Part shown: piece after piece, positions 1 through 6,073 of the stretch
How the letters are laid out: every line of letters starts with the position of its first letter
Numbering within the stretch: position 1 is the first letter of the stretch
Position numbers and translations under genes: made by a program
Assembly (NCBI GenBank): GCA_007127495.1
Contig: SKZG01000541.1
Coordinates: 1-6,665 of the forward strand
DNA from: Planctomycetales bacterium
Lineage (GTDB): Bacteria; Planctomycetota; Planctomycetia; Pirellulales; Thermoguttaceae
Length of the DNA: 6,665 nt
Direction: 5' to 3'
The notes under the pieces: generated by a model
What the model saw: the letters and a program-made list of their open reading frames with translations, nothing else
The model's database searches: none
Told to the model about the DNA's origin: nothing

Positions 1-626
1 ATGTGGGATACTGGGGCGAGGTGGGCGTGCAGGAAGTATCGTTGGACGGGCAACGGGTTTGGGGGAATCGGAAGGTGCCCAATGTGCAGAAAATGGCCAC
101 CACCGAACCGGGCCCTGACGGCAGCCGCCGCCTGCTCTGCGCCAATGTTACCGGCACCCTGGCCGTGCTCGATGCGCACGGCCGGTTGGCACCGCCCCTG
201 GCCGCCCCGCAACACCGCATCGGATGGCTTGCCGCTGCCGACCTCACCGGCGACGGGCGAATGGAATATTGCGCCCTGGCTGGCAACGCGCTGGGCGAAA
301 ACGAAGCGGTCGGCCTGATCGTCGATGGGAACAGCCTGCGAATCGCGTGGACGTATCGGCTGCCCGACGGCGTGAATCGTCAACCGGTCGAGCCGATTAT
401 CCACGGCCGGCTGATTGCGGGCGGCCCCGCCCAGTGGCTGCTGCCCGGCCCCGACGGCTCGGTCCATATCCTGAGTTCCGATGGCGAACTGTTGGACCGG
501 TTCAATTACGGCGCGCCGCTGCAGGGACTCGGGACGGTGGAAATAGACGGCAAGCCCGCGCTCGTGGTTTGCACCGAGGACGGCGTGGCGGCCTGGGAGT
601 GGGTCAATCGGCCACCAGGCTCTTGA
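1..626 (+). CDS. C-terminal part of an FG-GAP/VCBS-like beta-propeller protein (5' truncated)
   Basis: The reading frame is already open at the left edge (first whole codon at base 3, a GTG read as Val) and ends at TGA 624-626, so only about 207 C-terminal residues are seen and the true start lies outside. Short beta-strand-like repeats alternate with Gly/Asp turns. Residues 80-88 (DLTGDGRME) match the Asp-x-Thr-x-Asp-Gly calcium-loop pattern of FG-GAP/VCBS propeller blades. Residues 151-170 (DGSVHILSSDGELLDRFNYG) and 181-200 (IDGKPALVVCTEDGVAAWEW) look like further blades of the kind 'value stored or displayed, then strand'. Such proteins are usually exported or surface-associated and bind ligands or partners. 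No catalytic residue is visible and no substrate can be assigned. PQQ-like or WD-like propellers are alternatives. The 3' end overlaps the convergent DUF1080 gene by 23 bp. Confidence 0.75.
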   Translation, partial: VGYWGEVGVQEVSLDGQRVWGNRKVPNVQKMATTEPGPDGSRRLLCANVTGTLAVLDAHGRLAPPLAAPQHRIGWLAAADLTGDGRMEYCALAGNALGENEAVGLIVDGNSLRIAWTYRLPDGVNRQPVEPIIHGRLIAGGPAQWLLPGPDGSVHILSSDGELLDRFNYGAPLQGLGTVEIDGKPALVVCTEDGVAAWEWVNRPPGS

Positions 627-1620
627 CCGCTTCCGGCCAGCCGTCGGGATCTTCGATGAGCCAGACATTGCGAAACACACCCGGCCCTCGATGGCGCTGG
701 AGGTACAAATGCTCGCGCGGCACTTCTTTCTTCCTGCCGCCCCAGCCTGTACCTCCCTTAAGTTCCACGTTGTCATGAACGAGCACGCCGTTGTGGATCA
801 CACTGATGCGCACATTTTCGATCTTCTCGCCATCGTCGTCGAATCGGGGCGCCCGGAATAGAATATCGAATGTCTGCCAATGATACGGTGGCAGCGTCAC
901 ATTCACGTCGGGGGCCCGTGCCCGGTACAGTGCGCCGTCCTCGCTTCTGCCGGGCGAGTGTCCGAACGAATCGAGAATCTGCACCTCGTAGCGATCCTGA
1001 ATGTAAACGCCGCTGTTCGTCCGGGCTCCGCTGTCCCAAAACTCCAGCATGTATTCGACGTGGAGGAAGATGTCGCCATATTCGTCGACGGTGCGGGCGC
1101 CTTGTTCCAGCAAGCCGTCTTCCGTTCGAGTTGCACCCTCGCGCCATTTGTCCACGTGGGTTCCGTCGAACAGGACCACCGCCTCCTCCGGCGCATCTAG
1201 CCCAAGGGTTGGGCTGGTGCGGAACGTCCGGCTGAGTTTGCCAAGTGTGCCACGCTCCTCATGGCTGAGCACGATGGCGCCGTTGACGACCTCGTATTCG
1301 TGTCCTTGACCGTCTTCAAAAACAAGCCGGCCCTCGCTCAGCTTGGCAGTCATCCGTTCCATTCCGCTTTCGGGATCCCAACCATGTCCGGGCAGTCCGC
1401 CCCGGTACAAGACGAGTTCATAGTTGTCGTTTCGGCGGGCGACCACCTGGGCGGCCAGCACCTGTTCCCCGCCGTCCACCTCGATAGTGCCCACATATTC
1501 GCCTTGCCAATACACGATCGATTCGGGGCCGACGTCGTCGGGCGATACGTGTACGGCGTCGCCGGCGTGGACGAGGGCTGCGCCTGCAACAACAGTGATT
1601 ACAACGGGGATCATTCTCAT
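604..1620 (-). CDS. Exported DUF1080 / 3-keto-disaccharide hydrolase-like protein
   Basis: A complete 338-residue protein. Residues 1-19 form a signal peptide (Arg at position 2, hydrophobic stretch IPVVITVVAGAALV, small residues near HAG), so it is probably exported. Residues about 147-325 are a DUF1080 (PF06439-type) domain, a concanavalin-like beta-sandwich: it opens with VVLFDGTHVDKW (148-159), has the core YMLEFWDSGARTNSGVYIQD (190-209) followed by RYEVQILDS (210-218), and closes with LYLQRHRGPGVFRNVWLIED (305-324). Some family members hydrolyse 3-keto-glycosides or disaccharides, while many planctomycete paralogues are uncharacterised, so the substrate here is unknown. Residues about 35-125 form a separate module with GGLPGHGWD (74-82), which recurs in planctomycete DUF1080 proteins as far as I recall. 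The ATG at 1618-1620 is preceded by AAGG about 10 nt upstream, a weak Shine-Dalgarno sequence. An ATG two codons later is an alternative start. The gene appears monocistronic. Confidence 0.9.
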   Translation of the reverse strand: MRMIPVVITVVAGAALVHAGDAVHVSPDDVGPESIVYWQGEYVGTIEVDGGEQVLAAQVVARRNDNYELVLYRGGLPGHGWDPESGMERMTAKLSEGRLVFEDGQGHEYEVVNGAIVLSHEERGTLGKLSRTFRTSPTLGLDAPEEAVVLFDGTHVDKWREGATRTEDGLLEQGARTVDEYGDIFLHVEYMLEFWDSGARTNSGVYIQDRYEVQILDSFGHSPGRSEDGALYRARAPDVNVTLPPYHWQTFDILFRAPRFDDDGEKIENVRISVIHNGVLVHDNVELKGGTGWGGRKKEVPREHLYLQRHRGPGVFRNVWLIEDPDGWPEAVKSLVAD

Positions 1621-1747
1621 GGTCGGGTGCCTTGATTCGGAGGGTGGGAAGTGGGAAGGAAACTACATAGAACGCCTACTTGCGCTCACTCGGACTCTGG
1701 ACGCCGCTGGACGAACCCCGTCCGTGCCGCGTGCAGTTCAACTCCTC

Positions 1748-1776
1748 AGTATAGGTGATTTGGCTCGGCGATGCAA
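1748..1776 (-). promoter_or_regulatory. Possible sigma70-like promoter for the DUF1080 gene
   Basis: Read on the minus strand, a -35-like TTGCAT (1771-1776) is followed after 17 bp by a good -10 hexamer TATACT (1748-1753). This would give a leader of about 120 nt before the ATG at 1620. The -10 differs from TATAAT at one position; the -35 matches TTGACA only in its first three bases. Planctomycete promoters are poorly defined and short AT-rich hexamers arise by chance, so this is a candidate only. Confidence 0.3.
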
Positions 1777-1826
1777 ACTCGTGCAGACCTTCCGCATGGT
1801 CCGCAGGAAACGACCCTGATTTTCGG

Positions 1827-1931
1827 TTAGCATCGGCAAAGAAATAACTGGCGCATTTTCTTCCCCCTCACCCCACCCTCTCCCATCGAGGGGGAGGGGA
1901 CATCGGACGGTTATTTCTTTGCCGATGCTTA
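1827..1931. mobile_element. MITE-like palindromic element with 19-bp terminal inverted repeats
   Basis: The arm GCATCGGCAAAGAAATAAC at 1830-1848 is repeated as a perfect inverted copy at 1910-1928, so a 99-bp unit is bounded by 19-bp terminal inverted repeats. The trinucleotide TTA occurs directly outside each end (1827-1829 and 1929-1931), as expected of a short target-site duplication; TA duplication is typical of the IS630/Tc1/mariner group. The unit has no coding capacity. Its 61-bp interior carries a C-rich then G-rich hairpin. A perfect 19-bp arm is very unlikely by chance. Whether it is a non-autonomous transposon, another dispersed palindromic repeat or a local regulatory stem cannot be settled from one copy. 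Confidence 0.6.
1876..1898. repeat. Nested hairpin inside the MITE-like element
   Basis: CCCTCTCCC (1876-1884) pairs with GGGGGAGGG (1890-1898) across the loop ATCGA, with a single T-G wobble. The preceding bases, CCCCCTCACCCCA, extend the C-rich run. This resembles the CCCTCACCC...CCCTCTCCC...GGGAGAGGG intergenic hairpins that recur in many bacterial genomes, a recollection that could not be checked here. No T-run follows on the plus strand, so it is not a typical terminator. Confidence 0.55.
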
Positions 1932-2299
1932 GGCGCCGATTCTCGCGTAAACATCCTATCAGGGCTATTGCAGGATTCTCGCCGAAACGCTACGCTGGTT
2001 TGATGAATTGGCGAGTGTCATGCCATGCCCGGTCCGGAGTGTTTTTTGGTTCCCCGGCGATTCCCCCGGTTGGACCTGCAAGTCGCTCCGGATGGGTTTT
2101 TCCGCAGGGTGTACGATGCACCCGCCCATCCTCCTTCCGGATCGGGCGTGGCTAATTTTGGGAGCCCTTACCCTTTTTTGTGGCGTTTCCGTTTCTAAGT
2201 GCAGACAGCCCGTGTTTCAGGGACGACACACGGCGTGTGCCTACTACCATGAAGCGGCCTGCACCAAGAAACGGAAGAGCCTTCTTTTTGCCGATCGGC

Positions 2300-2692
2300 T
2301 CAGGACGGTGAATCGACCGCAATGAATGCCATGCGCAGCTCGTGCAGTATGGTGTCGAATTCGCGGGTTTCCTCGGGCGTGCGGTTGCCCTCGGTCTTCT
2401 GGCGGAGCATATCGAGCATATCGATGGTGTGCCGCGCAAGGGGGATGTTCTTTTCAGGTTGGTCGCTCGCTGGATCTGGTAGCAGTCCCAGCGCGACCAT
2501 CCCCTGCAAATAGAGGCCGCTGACCAGGAAGGTCAAGCTCGGTTCCGGCAGCGCGCCCTCGCTTTCCTGCTGTGCGGCCTCCGGTTGAGAGGATGGGCCC
2601 TGGCGGGCCGCCTCGCGTTCCGCGTCAACCCGGCTCTTCCAATCTTCGTCGACAAAAATCTTTTTCTCGGCAGGATTTGAATCGTCCGCCAT
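2300..2692 (-). CDS. DUF1844 domain protein
   Basis: A complete 130-residue protein. The N-terminal part (about 1-50) is polar, charged and Gln/Glu/Pro-rich, probably disordered, beginning MADDSNPAEKKIFVDEDWKS. The C-terminal part (about 51-125) carries the DUF1844 signature: LTFLVSGLYLQGMVALGLLP (53-72), then IPLARHTIDMLDMLRQKTEG (83-102), then a helix containing FDTILHELRMAFI (112-124). The family is small, helical and of unknown function; no catalytic residues are apparent and there is no signal peptide, so it is presumably cytoplasmic. The start at 2690-2692 is well supported by AAGGAGG at 2699-2705 with 6-nt spacing. It lies 114 bp downstream of pyrG on the same strand and could be co-transcribed, but a GC-rich repeat lies in the gap and may carry its own signal. 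Confidence 0.9.
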   Translation of the reverse strand: MADDSNPAEKKIFVDEDWKSRVDAEREAARQGPSSQPEAAQQESEGALPEPSLTFLVSGLYLQGMVALGLLPDPASDQPEKNIPLARHTIDMLDMLRQKTEGNRTPEETREFDTILHELRMAFIAVDSPS

Positions 2693-2760
2693 CGTCTTCC
2701 TCCTTCGACCGGCAAAGGACCGAGGTCCGTGCTTCCGGCCATGTTTGTTCCAAGAATGAT

Positions 2761-2806
2761 GTCGGTTGACCGAAAAATGGACCAGCGCCCCGCCGGCCCG
2801 TGAACG
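2761..2806. repeat. Repeat copy A, between pyrG and the DUF1844 gene
   Basis: This 46-bp stretch starts gtcggttgaccg, continues aaaaatggacca and ends ccggcccgtgaacg, directly abutting the pyrG stop codon (2807-2809). It aligns in the same orientation with copy B at 4557-4612: about 19 of 24 aligned positions match at the left end and 12 of 14 at the right end, with a length difference of about 10 bp in the GC-rich middle. It contains the small palindrome TGGACCA (2778-2784). Confidence 0.45.
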
Positions 2807-4450
2807 TTACGGTTGAACTGCTTCAGCCTCATGCCCGGTGTGCGTTCGAGCCCCGCGGCTGCGTACTGCGGCCCCAAGGAAACCGGCGAATAGCGGCTGC
2901 GGGCGAGTCGGTTGCGACTTGAACTCGGGATGAAACTGGGTGGCCACGAACCACGGGTGGTCAGGCAGTTCGATGATTTCCACCAGTTGGCCGTCCGGGC
3001 TGGCGCCGGCGATGCTCAGGCCGTGCGCAGCGAGTTGGTTCCGGTAGGCGTTATTGAACTCGAAACGGTGTCGATGCCGCTCGGAGATCGTCGTGGCGTT
3101 ATACACCGCGGCAGAACGGCTTTCCACCTGGAGAACCGCCGGATGAGCGCCCAAACGCATGGTGCCCCCCTTATCGGTCACATTTCGCTGCTCGTCGAGC
3201 AGGCAGATGACCGGATAGGGTGTGTCTTTGTCGAACTCGGTCGAATTGGCGGCCTCCAGGCCGGCCACGTTGCGAGCAAACTCGACCACCGCGCACTGCA
3301 TCCCCAGGCAGATGCCGAAGAAGGGCACGCCGCGCTCGCGGGCGAAACGTATCGCCTCCAATTTGCCTTCAATTCCGCGTTCGCCGAATCCGCCGGGCAC
3401 GAGCACGCCGTCGGCCCCACAAAGGAGCTTCTCGGGACCCTCGCGCTCGATTGCTTCGCTATGCACCCTGAGCACGCGCACCTGTGCCCGGTGGGCAACC
3501 CCGGCGTGATCGATCGCCTCGTAGATGGACTTGTATGCGTCGCGATGCTCAACGTACTTTCCCACCACGGCAATGGTCACCTCGCGTTCGGGGTTTCGCA
3601 TTCGGTGCAGCAGGTCGCGCCATCGGTCAAGGTGGGGTTCGCTCGCCCGCAGGTCGAGCTTCCGTACGATCAACGCGTCGAGGCCGTGTTCCAGGAGGCT
3701 GACCGGCACTTCATACACAGAGAAGTCCTTGTCGCGTTCCTCGATCACGGCTTCGACCGGCACGTTGCAAAAGAGGGCGATCTTGGCGCACTCGTCGCGT
3801 CCCAAGGAGCGCTCGGTGCGGCAGATCAGCACGTCCGGCTGAACACCGATTTGCCGAAGCTGCCCGACGGAATGTTGCGTGGGCTTGGTCTTCAGTTCGC
3901 CCGCCGCCTTCAGATAGGGAATCAGGGTCAGATGGATGTACAGGCAGTTCTCCTTTCCCACGTCGAGCGCAAACTGCCGAATGGCCTCCAAGAATGGCTG
4001 ACTTTCAATATCGCCTACCGTTCCGCCAATCTCGGTAATGACCACGTCGACGTCGTCGCTTCCGAGCTTGGAAATGGCGCTCTTGATTTCGTTGGTCACG
4101 TGCGGAATCACCTGCACGGTTTGGCCAAGGAACTCGCCGCGTCGCTCCTTGTGGATGACCGACTGGTAGATCTGCCCGGTGGTATAGTTCGAATCGCGCG
4201 TGAGTGGGCTGGAGGTGAACCGTTCGTAGTGCCCCAGGTCGAGGTCGGTTTCGCTGCCATCGTCGAGCACGTACACTTCGCCGTGCTGAAAAGGGCTCAT
4301 GGTGCCCGGATCGACGTTCAAGTAGGGGTCGAGTTTCTGCATGCGGACCCTCAGCCCGCGGCTCTCCAACAACATGCCGATCGAAGCGCTCGTGAGGCCC
4401 TTGCCCAAGGAACTGACCACGCCGCCGGTGACAAAAATATGTTTGCTCAT
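2807..4450 (-). CDS. pyrG: CTP synthase (glutamine-hydrolysing)
   Basis: A complete 547-residue enzyme of normal family length. It makes CTP from UTP, ATP and glutamine in the cytoplasm, the last step of de novo pyrimidine nucleotide synthesis. The N-terminal synthetase domain (about 1-267) starts [18 protein letters not shown], with the P-loop at 9-18. It carries the [10 protein letters not shown] segment (69-78, metal-binding Asp71), [12 protein letters not shown] (139-150, Glu140) and the UTP-site region KTKPTQHSV (187-195). The C-terminal class I glutamine amidotransferase domain (about 290-530) has the oxyanion-region GGFGERG (353-359), the nucleophile Cys381 in GICLGMQ, and the His507/Glu509 dyad in HPEF. 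All key residues are present. The start ATG (4448-4450) has AGGA about 10 nt upstream. The last 20 or so residues are variable, as is usual. The neighbouring DUF1844 gene follows on the same strand. Confidence 0.98.
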   Translation of the reverse strand: MSKHIFVTGGVVSSLGKGLTSASIGMLLESRGLRVRMQKLDPYLNVDPGTMSPFQHGEVYVLDDGSETDLDLGHYERFTSSPLTRDSNYTTGQIYQSVIHKERRGEFLGQTVQVIPHVTNEIKSAISKLGSDDVDVVITEIGGTVGDIESQPFLEAIRQFALDVGKENCLYIHLTLIPYLKAAGELKTKPTQHSVGQLRQIGVQPDVLICRTERSLGRDECAKIALFCNVPVEAVIEERDKDFSVYEVPVSLLEHGLDALIVRKLDLRASEPHLDRWRDLLHRMRNPEREVTIAVVGKYVEHRDAYKSIYEAIDHAGVAHRAQVRVLRVHSEAIEREGPEKLLCGADGVLVPGGFGERGIEGKLEAIRFARERGVPFFGICLGMQCAVVEFARNVAGLEAANSTEFDKDTPYPVICLLDEQRNVTDKGGTMRLGAHPAVLQVESRSAAVYNATTISERHRHRFEFNNAYRNQLAAHGLSIAGASPDGQLVEIIELPDHPWFVATQFHPEFKSQPTRPQPLFAGFLGAAVRSRGARTHTGHEAEAVQP

Positions 4451-4556
4451 TCGTATATCATCCTGATTGGGGGTAGCGTCGTGCCGACCAAAATCGGCCT
4501 GTATCCGGTCACAGGCGAGTCTCCTTTTTCGCTTAGCGTCTTTCCCTAAAAACAGC

Positions 4557-4612
4557 GTCGGCTGGCGGAAAAGGGACCACTCCCCGGCTAGCCCCGGCCA
4601 GCCCGCGAACGG
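4557..4612. repeat. Repeat copy B, upstream of pyrG, with nested stems
   Basis: A 56-bp relative of the repeat at 2761-2806, sharing the left core (gtcgg, gaaaa, ggacca) and the right end (agcccgcgaacg versus ggcccgtgaacg). It folds well: GGCTGGC (4560-4566) pairs perfectly with GCCAGCC (4597-4603), enclosing a GGGA-CCAC-TCCC hairpin (4573-4584) and the palindrome GGCTAGCC (4586-4593). The design resembles REP-type extragenic palindromes. The outer stem is not conserved in copy A, so structural conservation is unproven. Confidence 0.45.
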
Positions 4613-4661
4613 CTACACCAGCATTCTATGCTAAGACAGTCAAGCCGGGCAGTAGGACCGC

Positions 4662-4689
4662 TAGACGCGGGGTAAATATTTCGTACAAT
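4662..4689 (+). promoter_or_regulatory. Possible promoter for the cysteine desulfurase gene
   Basis: A -35-like TAGACG (4662-4667; four of six bases match TTGACA) is followed after 16 bp by TACAAT (4684-4689; one mismatch to TATAAT), within a locally AT-rich patch in an otherwise GC-rich intergenic region. It would give a leader of about 140 nt before the ATG at 4836. It is a consensus match only. Confidence 0.35.
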
Positions 4690-4835
4690 TCCAAGTGGTT
4701 AGTCCTAGAATGACCAAGGCCGATAAGAATGGCTCTTCCGCTCCTCGGTGCAGGCCGCTCCAATGTAGGCAGCACACACCGTTGTGCCGTCCCCAAAAGA
4801 ACCGGGCTGCACCTGAAGATGGAGCAGGCGAAAGA

Positions 4836-6026
4836 ATGAATCCTATCTATCTCGATCATCACGCCACCACGCCGACCGACCCTCGCGTGGTCGAGGCCAT
4901 GCTGCCCAGTTTCACAAAGTGGTTCGGGAATGCAGGCAGTTCCACGCATGAGCCCGGGCGAATGGCACGGCGCGCGGTCGACGTCGCCCGGCAAACGGTC
5001 GCTGCCGCCATCGGCGCCGATGCCCGCGAAATCGTGTTCACCAGCGGCGCAACCGAAAGCAACAATCTGGCGCTGCGCGGCGCCGTCGAACAGGGCTCCG
5101 GCGGCCGTCGGCACCTCCTCACCGTGGCCACTGAGCATCCTTCGGTTTTGGAACCCTTGGCAAAGCTAGCCCGCAACGGCTACGACGTAACGCTGCTGCC
5201 GGTCGTTCCCGCGCCTGAGCCGGAGGCCGGCCTCGTGCGAGTGGAGCAGGTGGCCGAAGCCCTTCGTTCCGACACCATCCTTGTGAGCGTCATGCTGGCC
5301 AACAACGAAATCGGCGTGTTGCAGCCGGTCGACGAAATCGGTCGGCTTTGTCGGCAGCGAGGGGTGCTGCTGCACTGCGACGCCACTCAGGCAGTCGGAC
5401 GAATGCCGGTCGACGTAGACCGCCTCCAGGTGGATTTGATGAGCTTCACCGCACATAAGCTGTACGGTCCGAAAGGGGTCGGAGCGCTTTACGTGCGCCG
5501 ACGCGACCGGCGCGTACCTTTGGAGCCGCTCCTGGTGGGTGGTGGGCAGGAAGGCGGCCTGCGCAGCGGCACGCTCAACGTGCCGGGCATTGTCGGATTC
5601 GCGCGCGCCCTGGAACTATGCCGCGACGAGATGGCGGCCGAGCACCCTCGGCTACAGGCGTTACGTGACCGCGCTTTCGATGGCCTGCGCGCGCGGGTAG
5701 GCAACGTGACACTCAACGGTCCCGCCCTCGACCGACCCGGCTTGCGACTGGCGGCCAACCTGAATGTTGCCTTCTCGGGCCTCGACGCGGAATCGTTGCT
5801 CGCCGCCGCGCGAGATGTTGCGCTGAGTGCCGGCAGCGCCTGCGGTTCCAGCGAGCCGGAGCCCAGCCATGTGCTGCGAGCTTTGGGCTTGTCCGATGCC
5901 GCGAGTCGAAGTAGTGTGCGCTTTGGCCTGGGGCGCTGGACAACGGAGCTGCAGATCGACGAAGCCGTCGATGCGCTGGCCATCGCCGCCCAGCGGCTGC
6001 GCAGCATGTTGCCGCTCGCCTTCTGA
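4836..6026 (+). CDS. Class I cysteine desulfurase (NifS/IscS family)
   Basis: A 396-residue PLP enzyme that converts cysteine to alanine and passes the sulfur as a persulfide to Fe-S scaffolds or tRNA-thiolation enzymes in the cytoplasm. It starts MNPIYLDHHATTPTDPRV, the classic family N-terminus, which fixes the ATG at 4836 rather than in-frame codons further upstream; AGG 7 nt before and GGAG 11 nt before can serve as ribosome binding site. Visible active-site residues are His101 (TEHPSV), Asp182 and Gln185 (CDATQAVG), and Lys208, the Schiff-base lysine (SFTAHKLYGPKGVGALYV). The catalytic Cys336 is in SAGSACGSSEPEPSHVLRAL, the long-loop class I arrangement. Length is normal (about 385-405). 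No iscU, iscR, iscA or hsc gene lies beside it, so nifS, iscS or a tRNA-dedicated paralogue cannot be distinguished. It converges on the helicase gene with a 47-bp gap. Confidence 0.96.
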   Translation: MNPIYLDHHATTPTDPRVVEAMLPSFTKWFGNAGSSTHEPGRMARRAVDVARQTVAAAIGADAREIVFTSGATESNNLALRGAVEQGSGGRRHLLTVATEHPSVLEPLAKLARNGYDVTLLPVVPAPEPEAGLVRVEQVAEALRSDTILVSVMLANNEIGVLQPVDEIGRLCRQRGVLLHCDATQAVGRMPVDVDRLQVDLMSFTAHKLYGPKGVGALYVRRRDRRVPLEPLLVGGGQEGGLRSGTLNVPGIVGFARALELCRDEMAAEHPRLQALRDRAFDGLRARVGNVTLNGPALDRPGLRLAANLNVAFSGLDAESLLAAARDVALSAGSACGSSEPEPSHVLRALGLSDAASRSSVRFGLGRWTTELQIDEAVDALAIAAQRLRSMLPLAF

Positions 6027-6073
6027 TGCCCGGAACCGTTCCCGGTCACCCGCAGGGAAGCCGAACTCAAGCT

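Larger units (their letters stand above)
1621..2299. other. 679-bp intergenic region with no convincing gene
   Basis: This stretch separates the DUF1080 gene start (read leftwards) from the DUF1844 gene end (also read leftwards). The open frames crossing it are short, lack family resemblance and lack good ribosome binding sites. Visible contents are a possible minus-strand promoter at 1748-1776 and a MITE-like inverted-repeat element at 1827-1931. There is also a small hairpin, GGACG/CGTCC, at 1709-1723, and a 13-bp palindrome, CACACGGCGTGTG, at 2227-2239. Bases 1932-2226 contain several T-runs (for example 2174-2179), but no strong stem precedes them, and nothing else could be assigned there. 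Confidence 0.6.
4451..4835. other. 385-bp divergent intergenic region (pyrG / cysteine desulfurase)
   Basis: This separates the outward-reading starts of pyrG (leftwards) and the cysteine desulfurase (rightwards), so it should contain promoters for both. It holds repeat copy B (4557-4612), a small hairpin AGCAT-TCT-ATGCT (4620-4632) and a possible rightward promoter (4662-4689). No convincing pyrG promoter was found. The desulfurase frame stays open back to 4695, but that extension has no homology-like features and no reason to be translated. Confidence 0.55.

Noticed and set aside
2150..2179. Rho-independent terminator (GGCT/AGCC stem followed later by six Ts at 2174-2179)
   Set aside because: The stem is only 4 bp, 7 bases separate it from the T-run, and no plus-strand gene ends nearby.
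2227..2239. 13-bp palindrome CACACGGCGTGTG as an operator
   Set aside because: It lies downstream of the DUF1844 stop, far from any start codon, and a single short palindrome in about 680 bp of GC-rich DNA can arise by chance.
2277..2301. Stem GAGCC/GGCTC at the end of the DUF1844 gene as its terminator
   Set aside because: A 5-bp stem with a 15-nt loop overlapping the stop codon, with no U-tract following it on the minus strand; too weak to call.
1919..2325. Small open frames in the intergenic region (1919-2155 and 2008-2325, plus strand)
   Set aside because: No recognisable domain, no plausible ribosome binding site. One begins within the inverted-repeat arm, and the other runs into the end of the DUF1844 gene.
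2912..4549. A 545-codon open frame on the plus strand, antisense to pyrG
   Set aside because: It lies almost wholly opposite pyrG, which has every CTP synthase motif. Long antisense frames are common in GC-rich genes with strong third-position bias. The translation shows no recognisable domain, is unusually His-rich, and looks like a mirror of pyrG codons.
4695..4835. N-terminal extension of the cysteine desulfurase from an in-frame ATG at 4695
   Set aside because: The extra 47 residues (MVSPRMTKADKNG...) are unlike the family, and known family members begin at or near the MNPIYLDHHATTP motif. The proposed -10 box ends only 5 bp upstream of that ATG.
6027..6073. Bidirectional terminator between the desulfurase and helicase genes
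   Set aside because: The only inverted repeat seen is GGAACCGTTCC, a short near-palindrome with almost no loop. It is not followed by a T-run on either strand.
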